Source: Ipomoea triloba
Taxonomy: Eukaryota > Streptophyta > Magnoliopsida > Solanales > Convolvulaceae
Assembly: GCF_003576645.1 (NCBI RefSeq)
Contig: NC_044923.1
Span: 6,469,264-6,533,263, forward strand
DNA length: 64,000 nucleotides
Direction of reading: 5' to 3'
Positions within the stretch are counted from its first letter, which is position 1. The number at the start of each line of letters is the position of its first letter. Shown here piece after piece: positions 34,603-46,100 of this stretch. Under the pieces are notes generated by a model. The model was not told the DNA's origin. It searched no databases and saw only the letters and a list, made by a program, of their open reading frames with translations. The position numbers and the translations under genes are program-made.

Positions 34603-37600
34603 ATGCTCATGGCGATGCCTTCTTCTTCCTTTTCTCGCCAATCCCACACGTTTCTCAAACCCCATGCAATCTTTCCCTTGTTCCTGCTCTTTCTGTGTCC
34701 TGTCGTAGCATTTTCTGGTGATTATTCACTCTTTTCTTTTGCCTTTTTTGCATTCCTTGTGTTTTTATGTGTGTGGAAATCTGGAATCTTGAGACCCTTT
34801 GATGCAATCTGGTTGCTCTTTTGAGTGTATTGGAATATGTGTTCACTGATTTGAAGATTTGGGCGTTTTGGTTACTGGTTCTTCACTGCTTTTCTAAATG
34901 TCTTGTGGATGGAATATTTATATTTATATTGTATGGGATGATTTGTTTCTGATAAATTGGAGTTTACTCTCTGGTGTGGTTTTAAGGATTTTTATTATTA
35001 TATCCATTAATCAGTGTTCTGTTTGTAAAGGGTATAGACAAGATTGAAGCTTTTTGCTTCATTGATCTTCTTAGGTTGAATTAAAATACCACCTCAAAAG
35101 TTATGTTTGATTGGTATGTTTATGGTGAGGGTGTCATTCTGGTCAATTGTATTGTATTGTATTGTATTGTCAAGTGTTCTAGTTTGATGCCTTTATATCA
35201 TCTATACCCCTAATTTTGATTAAAAATTACCATCTTTTTCTTATGAAATGTGATTTGTATGCTAATTGTTGTATTTGATTGGGACTTAGTTTTGTTAACT
35301 CTTCTGTCAATCTGTCATTGTCAATTGATTATCATTCTGTGCTCTCTATTTTTGTGAATGATATTATATTATATATTGCTCTATCTTCTTTAATGTGATT
35401 AACTATATTGATTGACCAGGTTCTGAAAATGAAGTAGGCATAAAATATGATTTGTTCCCGCAAATCCTAAAGGAGGAGGCTGTGTCAAGGCTATATGAGC
35501 TTGGAAAGGTATTAGCTCATTTCAGTCTGTTATGTGATAATCTTCTTTTTAGTTATGTGTGTAGTGTATTGATAGAAGTAATTACTTTTAGTATACACAA
35601 TTGAAAAGGATATTTGATTTCCGCTACTTCGATTTGAACGTCTAGTGCGAAATTCCTTAGTTGATTAAAATTGCTTGTCTGGTTATCCTTCATTTCATCG
35701 GGAACTCCATTGTCGCATGACTTGGCAGGTTAGTGATGCAGATAACTATCTCGAGAGGACTTTCCAAAGCCCTGCTTCGGTAAGAGCTGGGAACCGGATC
35801 CGTTCATGGATGGAGGATGCGGGTTTGAGAACGTGAGTTTGGCCTTGCTCGCACTTTTTGCATAATATTTCAGAAACTAAACTGTGGTTGCCACTAATTC
35901 CAGATGGATAGACCAAATGGGAAATGTTCATGGTCGGGTTGAGGGGATTAATCCAAGTGGGAAGGCTTTGTTAATTGGCTCTCATTTGGTAAAGCAATTT
36001 ACCTTGCGTGTTATTGAAATAGTTTTTGCTTAACCATAAGCTTACTTGTATTTGCGCTGAAACTGAAGATGACCCGTTGTGTGTTCCTAACAGGACACGG
36101 TTATTGATGCTGGATATTTCGATGGCGCGCTAGGAATAATAACTGCGATATCTGCATTGAAGGTTTTGAAAACAACCGGGCGATTAGAGAAACTAAGCAA
36201 ACCGGTTGAGGTGAGATTCATAAACTAGAAAGGTTGATCTGTTAACATGCTGATATGCTATGGCCCTGTTTGTTAAATAATTAGCCTATCAGCCAAATTT
36301 GGCCTATTTGACCATTATTAGTTGTTTGACTTGGTTAAAAAATCAATATAAGTGGTCGGTTGATAAACTTTTTGTAACTCCAAAATACTAAATTTCAAAA
36401 GGCTACTCAAAGCACCCTTTTCAATTAGCCCTTTGAGAAAAGAAATTATACCAAACAGCTATCAGCTAACAGCTAATTTACCAAACACTTTTCTACAATC
36501 AGCTAATATTATCAATTAATTATACATTCTAACCCAATCAGCTAACAACCATTTACCAAACAGGGCCTATATCTTTTTAGTGGTTCTTGTCACCTCCATT
36601 AAGGCACAAAATTATACCACTAAACCTCCAAAGAACGAAGGCTTGCTTATCTAATGTCCAATTCTTTACTTCCCGGGCCTTTTGCAGGTCATTGCTTTCA
36701 GCGACGAGGAAGGAGTTAGGTTTCAGTCGACCTTCTTGGGTAGTGCGGCTATTGCCGGTACATTACCAGTTACAACATTGCATATACATGATAAGGGGTC
36801 CGCTTGAGTAACTTTAAATCTTGTATATACCGATATAAAAGTTATTCTTTAGTACATTAATATTATGCTATTTATTGCAGTGGTGTGACAGTGCAAAGCG
36901 CTCTCCGAAAAAACTCTCTAGATATTACAGAAGAAAACCTATTGAAGCTCAAATACGACCAAGAATCTGTTTCAGACTATATTGAAGTATGCTGTCAATT
37001 TTCATACTGTGTGATAGCACTTATAGCACGTATTGAAGCTCAAGTTGTTCGTATTAATTCTGTTTTTGCAGGTTCATATTGAGCAGGGTCCCGTGTTAGA
37101 GAATCTTGGCCTTCCTCTTGGTTTAGTTAAAGGCATTGCAGGACAGACAAGGTTAAAGGTACATTAACATTTATTTTGATTCATATAAATATTATATTAT
37201 TTAAAATAAAATAAAATAAAGCTGGCATTAAATATTTGATCAGAGGTTCACCGTATACGAATTTCATCACATTGCAGGTGACGGTGAGAGGCACACAAGG
37301 GCATGCGGGAACAGTACCCATGGCTATGCGCCAAGATCCTATGGTTGCATCCGCTGAACTGATTGTATTATTGGAAAACCTTTGTAAACAACCCGAGTAT
37401 TATCTCTCCTATGATGATGAATGCCCGACATCAACGGTGAAATCTCTTGCAGGGTCTCTTGTCTGTACTGTTGGAGAAATTTCAACCTGGCCAAGTGCAA
37501 GTAACGTCATTCCAGGCCAGGCAAGTACTCCCGAAACCTAGAGATTAGCCAGTAGCCATTCGATATTCCGTTTGTATAGAAAAGCGCATGAATTATCGAT

Positions 37601-38421
37601 GATATAGTTGCCATTTGCATTGGTTTTACACGACAATCACAATCTGCTTTTCCTTGGAAATGTCTTACGTGCTTGCAGGTAAAATTCACCGTAGACATAA
37701 GGGCAATGGACGATACAGGACGAGAAGCTATCATCTATGAATTTTCAAACCGCATGCATCAGTTATGCGACAAGCGCAATGTTTTTTGTGTCATCGAACG
37801 CAAGGTGCGAGATCATCTCATTTTATGGCATTTACATGAATCCTATTCATATGAGAACTATGCCTTAGGTGAGAACGTGAGAATTGCACTGCAACTATTC
37901 TATCTTCGTCAAAGGTTTCCAGGCATGTCTGGAGTAGTTGCGGTGCATTCGTGCAGTTCTCATGGTCTCACCTAAGGCATGGTTCTTATGGGAGCAGGGC
38001 CCCACCCACCAAGTCGTTTAAAGACTAATATAACCTGACGTCGGGATTGTTTCAGCATGATGCAAATGCAGTGGTTTGCGATCCCGAACTGAGTTCACAG
38101 CTAAAATCTGCAGCTCACACTGCTTTTACAAGAATCACCGGGGAGACAACAGACGATGATGTGCCTGTGCTGATGAGTGGAGCTGGACACGACGCAATGG
38201 CCATGTCTCGCCTAACCAAGGTACGCTCTTACTCGGCCTCAACAGTAAAGAATGGATCTTCAGAGCCAGAGGTGATCGGTTTTGCTTTCCTGTAACAGGT
38301 CGGGATGCTATTTGTGCGCTGCCGTGGAGGCATTAGTCATTCCCCCGAAGAGCATGTGTTGGACGATGACGTTTGGGCAGCTGGTATGGCAATCGTGGCA
38401 TTTCTGGAGACCCTCTTGTAA
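34603..38421 (+). CDS. AAH: Allantoate amidohydrolase (allantoate deiminase), 12 exons, 489 aa
   Basis: Exons: 34603-34717, 35420-35508, 35729-35832, 35904-35988, 36094-36210, 36688-36797, 36881-36986, 37072-37158, 37278-37520, 37679-37804, 38056-38220, 38299-38421. The joined frame is open. The enzyme hydrolyses allantoate in purine-ureide catabolism, using Mn2+, in the ER. A hydrophobic signal-like stretch (AIFPLFLLFLCPVVAFS) follows the N-terminus. M20-family metal and catalytic motifs are visible: GSHLDT (His130) with Asp141, FSDEEG (Glu177/178), HIEQGP (His244), GTQGHAG, AGHDAM (His439) and GGISHSPEEH (His463). ELGKVSDADNYLERTF and the GGISHSPEEH end match AAH and not the related ureidoglycolate amidohydrolase. 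ATGs at 34603, 34609 and 34615 are all in frame; the first is used. The intron after exon 9 has a GC donor. The protein is shorter at its N-terminus than Arabidopsis AAH. Confidence 0.95.
36262..36567. mobile_element. MITE in intron 5 of AAH
   Basis: A 306-bp element with terminal inverted repeats GGCCCTGTTTGTTAAAT (left) and, on the opposite strand, GGCCCTGTTTGGTAAAT (right), extending imperfectly to about 25 bp. TAT flanks both ends. Inner sequence repeats CAGCTAACAGCTAA-type words. Termini resemble Tourist/PIF elements, though TAT is not the usual TWA target. Splice sites are undisturbed. Confidence 0.8.
37851..37989. repeat. Long imperfect hairpin inside an AAH intron
   Basis: Arms of 39 bp at 37851-37889 and 37951-37989 are reverse complements with about five mismatches, most of which would be G:U pairs in RNA. 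They share the perfect core TGCCTTAGGTGAGA. A 61-base loop separates them. It lies in the intron after exon 10. It could be a foldback MITE or a microRNA-like hairpin; the sequence alone does not decide. Confidence 0.75.
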
Positions 38422-39252
38422 GTACTCGCTCAATCCAAATACCCACAGGAGAGCCCCCTCTTGATTCGATTGATTCAACTAGACTCGGCTGAATTAGTCT
38501 CATCTTGTATAATATGGATATTAGCACAATATGAAAAAAAAAAAAAAAACCAAAAAACCTTTGTAGGAAACCTTGCCTTGCAATTTTATTCTACAATTGT
38601 AAATATGCAATAAGTCAGTGGTCTTTATTTTTTCTTTGTTGGGATTTGTGAGTTTCTAATATTGAAATGGTTTCTAATATTATTTAATTCTATTCTATTC
38701 TATTCTATTTGTTGGTTTTAATACTATTTAGAAATAAAGTTCGGTCATCGAGCAAATTGCAATTAAACATGACATGTTTAGGATTATAGCATGCAAAATA
38801 ATGCGGAAGCGAATAAAATGACAAATTGGGAATATGGAATAAATGGGTATTAAACTCTCAAATGAAATACAAGAGTAGGTATATATATAACTATCTACTT
38901 GAGAAAGTAAAAGAATGAAGAAATGACGAATCAATGATGAGAGGATGAAGAATACAGGCTAATTAGCATGCATATTTATACATTTCCTGGAAGGAAATTC
39001 TTGCGCTATGTAAGATCAATGATAAACGATGGAGGGAATGCATTTCACTCCCTACAGTCGCACAAAGAAAAGAAAGGGATTCCCTCGCAAACTATGGGTA
39101 ATCCTATTCGCAAACCGTTTAACAAAAGAGATACTCACATGCGAAAAATAACACAATATATTTTTAATATCGCTAATCAGTAAATGTAACTAAGACCTTA
39201 AACATTTAGCGCATCTACCTGTTTCAATCTCCACAAACACCTTATACTCATA
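38422..39252. other. 3' flank of AAH
   Basis: Includes the presumed 3' UTR with an AATAAG-type word near 38608 and a short TATTC tandem tract near 38690-38710. No further gene was seen. Confidence 0.5.
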
Positions 39253-39436
39253 TGACATGTAGTGATTCTCATATATGAGGGGTCATGAGATTGAGCCGAG
39301 CCGAGCCTCAGTGGAGGTTATATTGACTCTTTGTGCTACAATAGGTTGAAAAAGTATACTATTTGTGCTACAATAGGTTGAAAAAGTATAGATGAACATG
39401 TACTACGATGTAATAGGGTCAGTTATATTAAAAAAC
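39253..39436 (+). mobile_element. tRNA-derived SINE, degraded, with an internal duplication
   Basis: Shares GAGCCTCAGTGGAGG, TTGACTCTTTGTGCTACAAT and AGGTTGAAAAAGTATA with the copies at 40459 and 50309. A unit of about 32 bp (TTTGTGCTACAATAGGTTGA and the following bases) is present twice in tandem. The A-rich end is near 39433. Confidence 0.7.
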
Positions 39437-39823
39437 AAATAGTTGAATACAAAATTAATGAAGCTGAAGTGGTATTTTAGAATAATTTCCCACTGCAACC
39501 ATTGGCGAATCTTTTATTTGGTGAAGAAGCATTGGCGAATTTGTTTACGTGTATTACTTTGTCTTGAGTTGCTATTGCTCTTCCGGACCACAAGCTTGCA
39601 AACGACAAGGAGGAATCCCTGGCCTCAAGGGATTTGATTTGATCGATAGATACGTAGTATTTTGTTCCACTACGTTGGAAGGAAAATATTCTCTTTAAGT
39701 GAATTTTTAAAAATTTGAAGAATATGTTATTTTATCTTGTTTGATTTATGAAATTCATTTTTCAAAGGAAGTAGAATTTTCTCATAAATTTTTTTTAATT
39801 ACTCGTATTATTATTATTACTAC

Positions 39824-39848
39824 CTAGTGTTTTACCGTGCGATGCACG
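39824..39848 (-). mobile_element. Helitron 3' terminus in reverse orientation
   Basis: Read on the minus strand: hairpin CGTGC-ATC-GCACG, a spacer, then CTAG. This is a Helitron 3' end, so the element body lies to the right, in the AT-rich stretch up to at most 40940. I found no TC 5' end, so the element is truncated or its start is diverged. Confidence 0.6.
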
Positions 39849-40458
39849 ATTTTTTTTTTTTTGTTATTATGAATTTAAATAAAAAAATTTAAAAATGAAA
39901 ATATATTAAAATGTACAATATAATAATATAGTTGAATTTTCATATACTTGATCAAGTATCTATTATCATAGCCATACATATTTAGATCAATTTATAGAGA
40001 AAAATTTACCTAATTAAATTGAATTATTCCTAATCATATTTCATATATATTATAATTCTAACAATATGAATAATATAAAGCTTACAAAAAAATATGAATA
40101 ATAACTAAGAAAATTATACTTAGAAATTAAAAAATGTAAATTTTAAATTTTTTATATGTAATTTTAAACTCTTATCAGACTCATTTTCTTATATGATTGT
40201 GTAATACAATGTATATACAAATAATATTTATTAATATGTATGTATGCAAATTCTATAATATAATTTATATAATTATAATTTATATTGATATATTATAATT
40301 AAAATAATTAAATTTAGAAATTAAAAAAATAGCATTTTAATTTTGTATGATTAATATAATGCATAAGTATATGTATGTATGTATTTTTAAAAATATAAAT
40401 ATGTATGAACACATATTTTGTTTTTTTTTTTTGTTTTTTGTTTTTTGTTTTTTTTTTT

Positions 40459-40611
40459 GTAGTCCAGTGGCATCAAACCCTTCCCTTTATACGGGAGGTG
40501 GTGGGTTCGAGCCTCAGTGGAGACAATACTGACTCTTGTGCTTCAATAGGTTGAGAAAGTAGTTATGAACAGATACTGCATTGTAATAGAGTTAGTAGTA
40601 TTCAAAATAAA
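40459..40611 (+). mobile_element. tRNA-derived SINE
   Basis: Starts with GTAGTCCAGTGGCATC (A-box region), has GGGTTCGAGCCTCAGTGG (B-box region), then AATAGGTTGAGAAAGTAG and a tail ending in an A-rich run. A T-rich tract precedes it, and ATATTTTGTT occurs on both sides, which could be the target duplication. Confidence 0.8.
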
Positions 40612-40948
40612 AATATTTTGTTAATTTTATAATTTTATTTTTAATTATATTTTATATTTTATTAATTATAATTGAGAAAATTACATTTACAAATTAAAAG
40701 AATTTAATTTTTAAATTTATATGGATTAATGTAGTCTCTAACTATATTACATATTTAGACAATTTATTTAGCTTAGAATTATTAAATTTATCAATTTATA
40801 TATTTATTTTTATTATAATAAGATAAAATTTAAAACTATTTATTTACATATTTTTATTATAATAATTATTAATCTTTTTAATTATTATAAATTTTAATTT
40901 ATAATTCTATTTAAATATAAACAATAATTATCATTATTATTAAAATAA

Positions 40949-41297
40949 GGAAAAAATTACACTTTTCGTCCATAAGTTATAGGATAATTGTAGAATTCGT
41001 CATTAAGTGCAACGCCAATGATAACTTAGGGACAAAAAGTGAGTATGACTAACACTTTTCCTTCCTTCAAAAGTGTTAGTCATACTCACTTTTTGTCGCT
41101 AAGTTATCATTGGCGTTGCACTTTTCGTCCATTTACTAATAAAACATTAGTGACGATATTTGCAATTTTAGTATACATCAAGAACGAAAAGTGCAACGTC
41201 AATGATAACTTAGAGACGAAAAGTAGACATGACTAATACTCAGGGATGAATTCTATAATTGCCCTATAACTTAGGGACGAAAAATACAAAATTTTCC
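40949..41297. mobile_element. Mutator-like MITE with perfect 9-bp target duplication
   Basis: The 349-bp element begins GGAAAAAATTACACTTTTCG, ends TACAAAATTTTCC, and has terminal inverted repeats of about 55 bp. TTAAAATAA stands directly on both sides (40940-40948 and 41298-41306), a 9-bp duplication diagnostic of Mutator-type insertion. The centre is a second, nearly perfect palindrome of about 50 bp per arm around CCTTCC (core AGTGTTAGTCATACTCACTT), so the element is a nested hairpin. No coding capacity. Confidence 0.92.
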
Positions 41298-41501
41298 TTA
41301 AAATAATTAATACTATGTATTTTATACGAAATAACTTTGTAATAAATTTAAGTTTTACTTATAAAAATAATTAATCAAAAATATAATTTTTAACTTTCAA
41401 CCAAATAAACAAAAATTATTTTTAACTTTCAGCGAAACATAAAAAAATAAAAATATTTATTTAAAAAAAAAATGTTTTTCATATTTCTAAAGAGATACTT
41501 A

Positions 41502-41723
41502 TAGCGCGTTTGGTTGTGAGGAAGGAATAAGGAGGAAAAGAATTGTAATTTGGTGGAATTGCAATTCAATGAATAAAGTAGGAATTGAAATTACAGTGTT
41601 TGGTATGTAGAAATAGGAGTACAGTGAATTGAAAGGTAAGAAGCGACAAAATGACTAAAATGCCTTTATGTTGTGGTAGATGTTATAGTAGTAGTAGTAG
41701 TAATAGTAATAGTAGTAGTAGTA

Positions 41724-41764
<41 letters not shown>

Positions 41765-41772
41765 TCTTTCAA

Positions 41773-41805
<33 letters not shown>

Positions 41806-42036
41806 TTTTTCAAATTTTTTTTTTAAAAGACAAAGGGTGTGAGAGGAGGAGCAAAATTATCTTTACACCAACAAATTGCCCATCCTCTCCACCGAATTGC
41901 AATTCATCATTTGGAGGGAATTGCAATTATGTGAAATTGCAATCCCCTCCAACCAAACACTATAATTGGAGAATTCACTGAATTGCAATTCAATGCATTG
42001 CAATTCCTCCCAAACTACATCCAACCAAACATGCCA
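41502..42036. mobile_element. Tourist-like MITE just upstream of the ClpC gene
   Basis: Left end TAGCGCGTTTGGTTGTGAGG and right end CCAACCAAACATGCCA are inverted repeats flanked by TTA on both sides, the Tourist/PIF target duplication. Sub-terminal GAATTGCAATTCAAT words occur many times in both orientations. The middle is an (AGT)n/(AAT)n microsatellite (about 41690-41804), which creates the Ser/Asn-only frame seen there. Confidence 0.85.
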
Positions 42037-42139
42037 TTAAAATAGGAAGATTGGGTCGAATTGGTGTGGACCAACGAGGACTCTTATGCATTTATGCTAA
42101 AACCCAAACGGTTCGCAAAACCCCGTTTTGTTTTTTGGA

Positions 42140-43150
42140 GGGTTTAGGGTTTTGTCACCTACATTTGACCGTGCTTCATGATCCTCGTAGACTTCGCTCG
42201 ACCCTTCTTCACGTATACTTCAACCTAACATTTTAGGTGCCAACCTTCAGAGTTCAGACGCACCACCACGCCATCAACCTTCAGTTTTGGGTAATTCCTT
42301 CCTCCATGTTTTTACATCTTCTTATATGTGTGTCGACAACGGGCGGTTCAGTATAGCTTAGTTTCTGTGTAACCATCTTGCCGACTTAAATCATTGTAAA
42401 GAAGCCAATTTTTTTTTTACTTGTTCAAAAATATCCAATTCAATAAAAAAGATCCTACCTTGATACCAAATCATGTTCAGATTGCTTGACTTATCAGTTT
42501 CATGGCTTAAGTCATCATAAAGAAGTAGAAATATAGAATGCTGCTAGGCCTTATTGAAATATAGATAGATATGATAGTTTCCAATGCATAATTGTAAATG
42601 GTAACAGTTATAATTGCCCATAAACAAATGAGTCATATACATCATTCACTTATATACATGTGTTCATATTAACCAATCCTGGCCAACCTTCATAATGTCT
42701 CTTGATCTTTTCACCTCCCTTTAGGTCTTAAATTTGTTGATCTTCTGTAAATTAATTTTGCTTTGTTTTATAGCATTGCCCAGGTTAAGAATCTCTCCAC
42801 CCTTTTTATCTTTAAATCTATATTTTTTCTAGCTATATATGTTAAATGGGATATTAGAATGTCTAATCCTTTTTGTAAACTCCTCAGGTACTGGAGTGTA
42901 TGCCCACTAGATGCCTACTATTCTGATATGTTGATTTTTTCCCCTGATTTTAATATGATTTTGCACATAGTTTGTTTAGTATGGCCATTAGCCACTTATC
43001 TCAATATCATTTTATTACCAATTGGAGATTTGCTATGTAGATTTTGGTGGTGAAGGTTGCTTGTAGATTTTTTTTATTTTATTTTTTATTATTTATTTAT
43101 TTATTTATTTTTGATATATGGACATTGAAATGTAATATATCATTATGCAG
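42140..43150 (+). promoter_or_regulatory. ClpC 5' UTR with probable intron and telo-box
   Basis: A GGTTTAGGGTTTTG telo-box-like motif (about 42141-42154) lies in a GC-richer stretch that probably includes the transcription start. An acceptor TTATGCAG ends at 43150, five bases before the start codon, so the leader is spliced; the best donor is TTTTGG|GTAATT at 42290/42291, giving an 860-base 5' UTR intron. Leader introns are common in highly expressed plant genes. cDNA would settle the donor. Confidence 0.55.
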
Positions 43151-43155
43151 GCATC

Positions 43156-46100
43156 ATGGCTAGAGCTATAGTTCAGTCAACTAGCTTCCCTTCTTCGGTT
43201 GCTGGTCAAAGGATTGGACAATTTAAAGGACCTGAAAAAGGGAGGACAGTTAAAATGATGTGCAGTTTACAGACAACTTCTTCAAGGCTTAGAGCTTTCA
43301 CAGGACTAAGGGGATGCAATGCTTTAGATACAATAACTAGACCTAGGCACACCACACTCCATTCCAAGGTGGCAGCAGTGACCTTTATTAGAAAAGAAAG
43401 AGGTAGCCGGTTTGTAGTTAAAGCTATGTTTGAGCGCTTCACAGAAAAAGCTATAAAAGTTATTATGCTTGCCCAAGAGGAGGCTAGGCGTCTTGGGCAC
43501 AATCATGTTGGAACGGAACAGATTCTCTTGGGTCTCATTGCCGAGGGAACTGGGATTGCTGCTAAGGTTCTTAAATCCACGGGCATTAACTTAAAAGATG
43601 CTCGTATTGAGGTGGAGAAGATAACTGGAAGGGGGAGTGGGTTTGTTGCTATTGAGATCCCTTTTACTCCTCGGGCAAAGCGTGTCTTGGAACTTTCTCT
43701 TGAGGAAGCTCGACAACTAGGTATCTTTTTTCTGCTTGCTTTTATACATCCTGTTCTTCTAGTATCTTAATAGACTGGTGCATTTGGTTTTCAACTGTCA
43801 AGTTATTTTGTTTTGGGCTGTATTGTCTAATTTGGTTGGTTGCCTTGTTTTTTAGGCCATAATTATATTGGAGCAGAGCATTTGCTGCTTGGGTTGCTTC
43901 GTGAAGGTGAAGGTGTGGCTGCTCGTGTCCTTGAAAACTTGGGTGCTGACCCAGGTAACATTCATACGCAGGCAAGTATTATATTCTTAAAATGATTGCA
44001 TTTTTTGGGGGGTTGGGGTTGGGATGTGTAGATGGACCTGTTTGGTTGTGTATTCTGATGTTATTTTAATTTTTATTTTCAATAGGTCATTCGAATGGTT
44101 GGCGAGAGTGCAGAGGTTGTTGGTGCTAGTGTTGGAGGAGGAAGTTCAGGCCAAAAGATGCCTACATTAGAGGAATACGGCACCAACTTGACCAAGTTAG
44201 CTGAGGAGGTTATTTATACGGATTAATTTTTTTGGGTATTAAAACAATTGATGATAAACTCTTAATAAAGCTAATTTTATATGATCATTTCAATTTTAAA
44301 GGGGAAACTAGATCCTGTGGTTGGAAGGCAGGAACAAGTTGAACGGGTCACTCAAATTTTGGGCCGACGTACAAAGAACAATCCTTGCCTTATTGGAGAA
44401 CCGGGTGTTGGGAAAACAGCCATTGCTGAGGGTTTAGCTCAGCGAATTGCAAATGGTGATGTTCCTGAAACAATAGCAGGAAAGAAGGTATATTACAGCA
44501 TTTTATGATTAGTGTATTTTTTATGAAATGATTATTTCCAATTCCCTTGCTACACGTTGAAGACTTGAAGGAAAGGAGATGCATCTTGTATTTTTGTTGT
44601 GCTTTTTACAAATTTGGATATATGGGGACTGTTATCCATTTTTGGGTATGTTGTTATTTTCCTATACTCATTGGTTTTGCGTGTAGGTTATAACCCTAGA
44701 TATGGGCCTTCTTGTTGCTGGGACAAAATACCGTGGAGAGTTTGAGGAAAGGCTGAAAAAGCTAATGGATGAAATTAAACAAAGTGATGATATTATACTT
44801 TTCATCGACGAAGTGCACACATTGATTGGAGCAGGAGCAGCAGAGGGGGCAATCGATGCCGCAAACATTTTGAAACCTGCCCTAGCTCGGGGTGAACTTC
44901 AGGTTAGTAGTTATAAATAAGTATTTCATTTCCATCCTCTACCTGAGTAGGAGCAGAATTGTTCGGCAAGCTTTTGGTTCTCAGCGTATCTATTGTTCGA
45001 CTTGTTAGTGTATTGGGGCTACTACACTTGATGAATACCGCAAGCATATAGAGAAGGATCCAGCATTAGAGAGAAGGTTTCAACCAGTTAAGGTCCCCGA
45101 ACCAACTGTGAGTGAAGCAATACAGATTCTGAGAGGGCTTCGGGAGAGATACGAAATTCACCATAAGCTCTGCTACACTGATGATTCCCTCGTTGCTGCT
45201 GCTGAGCTTTCACACCAGTACATCAGGTATGCATCTATTTTTTTTATTTTTTTTCCTTTTAATTTCCTTTGATTCTCTGATGCATCTTATGACATTAATA
45301 TTTTCAGTGATCGTTTTCTTCCTGATAAAGCAATTGACTTGATTGATGAGGCTGGCTCTCGTGTTAGACTTCGCCATGCACAGGTCTGAACTGGTTTTGC
45401 TTGTACATTATTGTCTTTTTACTTCAGTCGTCTCTGTTAACACTGCTTTTGGTCCCGCAGCTTCCGGAGGAAGCTAGAGAGCTTGAGAAAGAGCTAAGGA
45501 AGATAACAAAGGAGAAGAATGAAGCTGTCCGCTGTCAGGAATTTGAAAAGGTGATTTGTTCTGTTTTATTTTTGCGGTTCCGTTTTTCGTTTTAGCAAAA
45601 TGTCATAATATCCATATCCTCTCTGCAAGTATATTATTATTAGTTTGGTGAATTGAAAACTGGTATATTTCCTTGACAAGTTATGCAAGATCGAACTAGC
45701 TTTTTCTATGTCTCATGCAATTGCTTTTCAGGCTGGGGAATTACGCGACAGAGAAATGGATCTTAAGGTGCAGATCTCGGCCCTAATAGACAAAAGCAAA
45801 GAGATGAGCAAGGCTGAGACTGAGGCTGGAGATGCGGAGGGTCCAGTTGTGACGGAAGCTGATATTCAGCACATTGTTGCCTTATGGACTGGTATCCCGG
45901 TTGCGAAGGTGTCGACAGATGAATCCTCCCGCCTCCTAAAAATGGAAGAAACGCTTCATAAGCGAGTTATTGGCCAAGATGAAGCTGTGAAGGCCATTAG
46001 TCGTGCGATTCGACGTGCTCGTGTTGGGCTCAAGAACCCCGATCGGCCTATTGCCAGCTTCATCTTTTCTGGTCCAACCGGTGTTGGGAAGTCAGAACTC

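Noticed and set aside
34312..34846. Opposing frames around the AAH first exon
   Set aside because: They overlap the AAH leader and exon 1 on the wrong strand or frame and lack domain content.
41651..41842. Ser/Asn-rich frame of 63 codons
   Set aside because: It is an (AGT)n/(AAT)n microsatellite inside the Tourist-like MITE.
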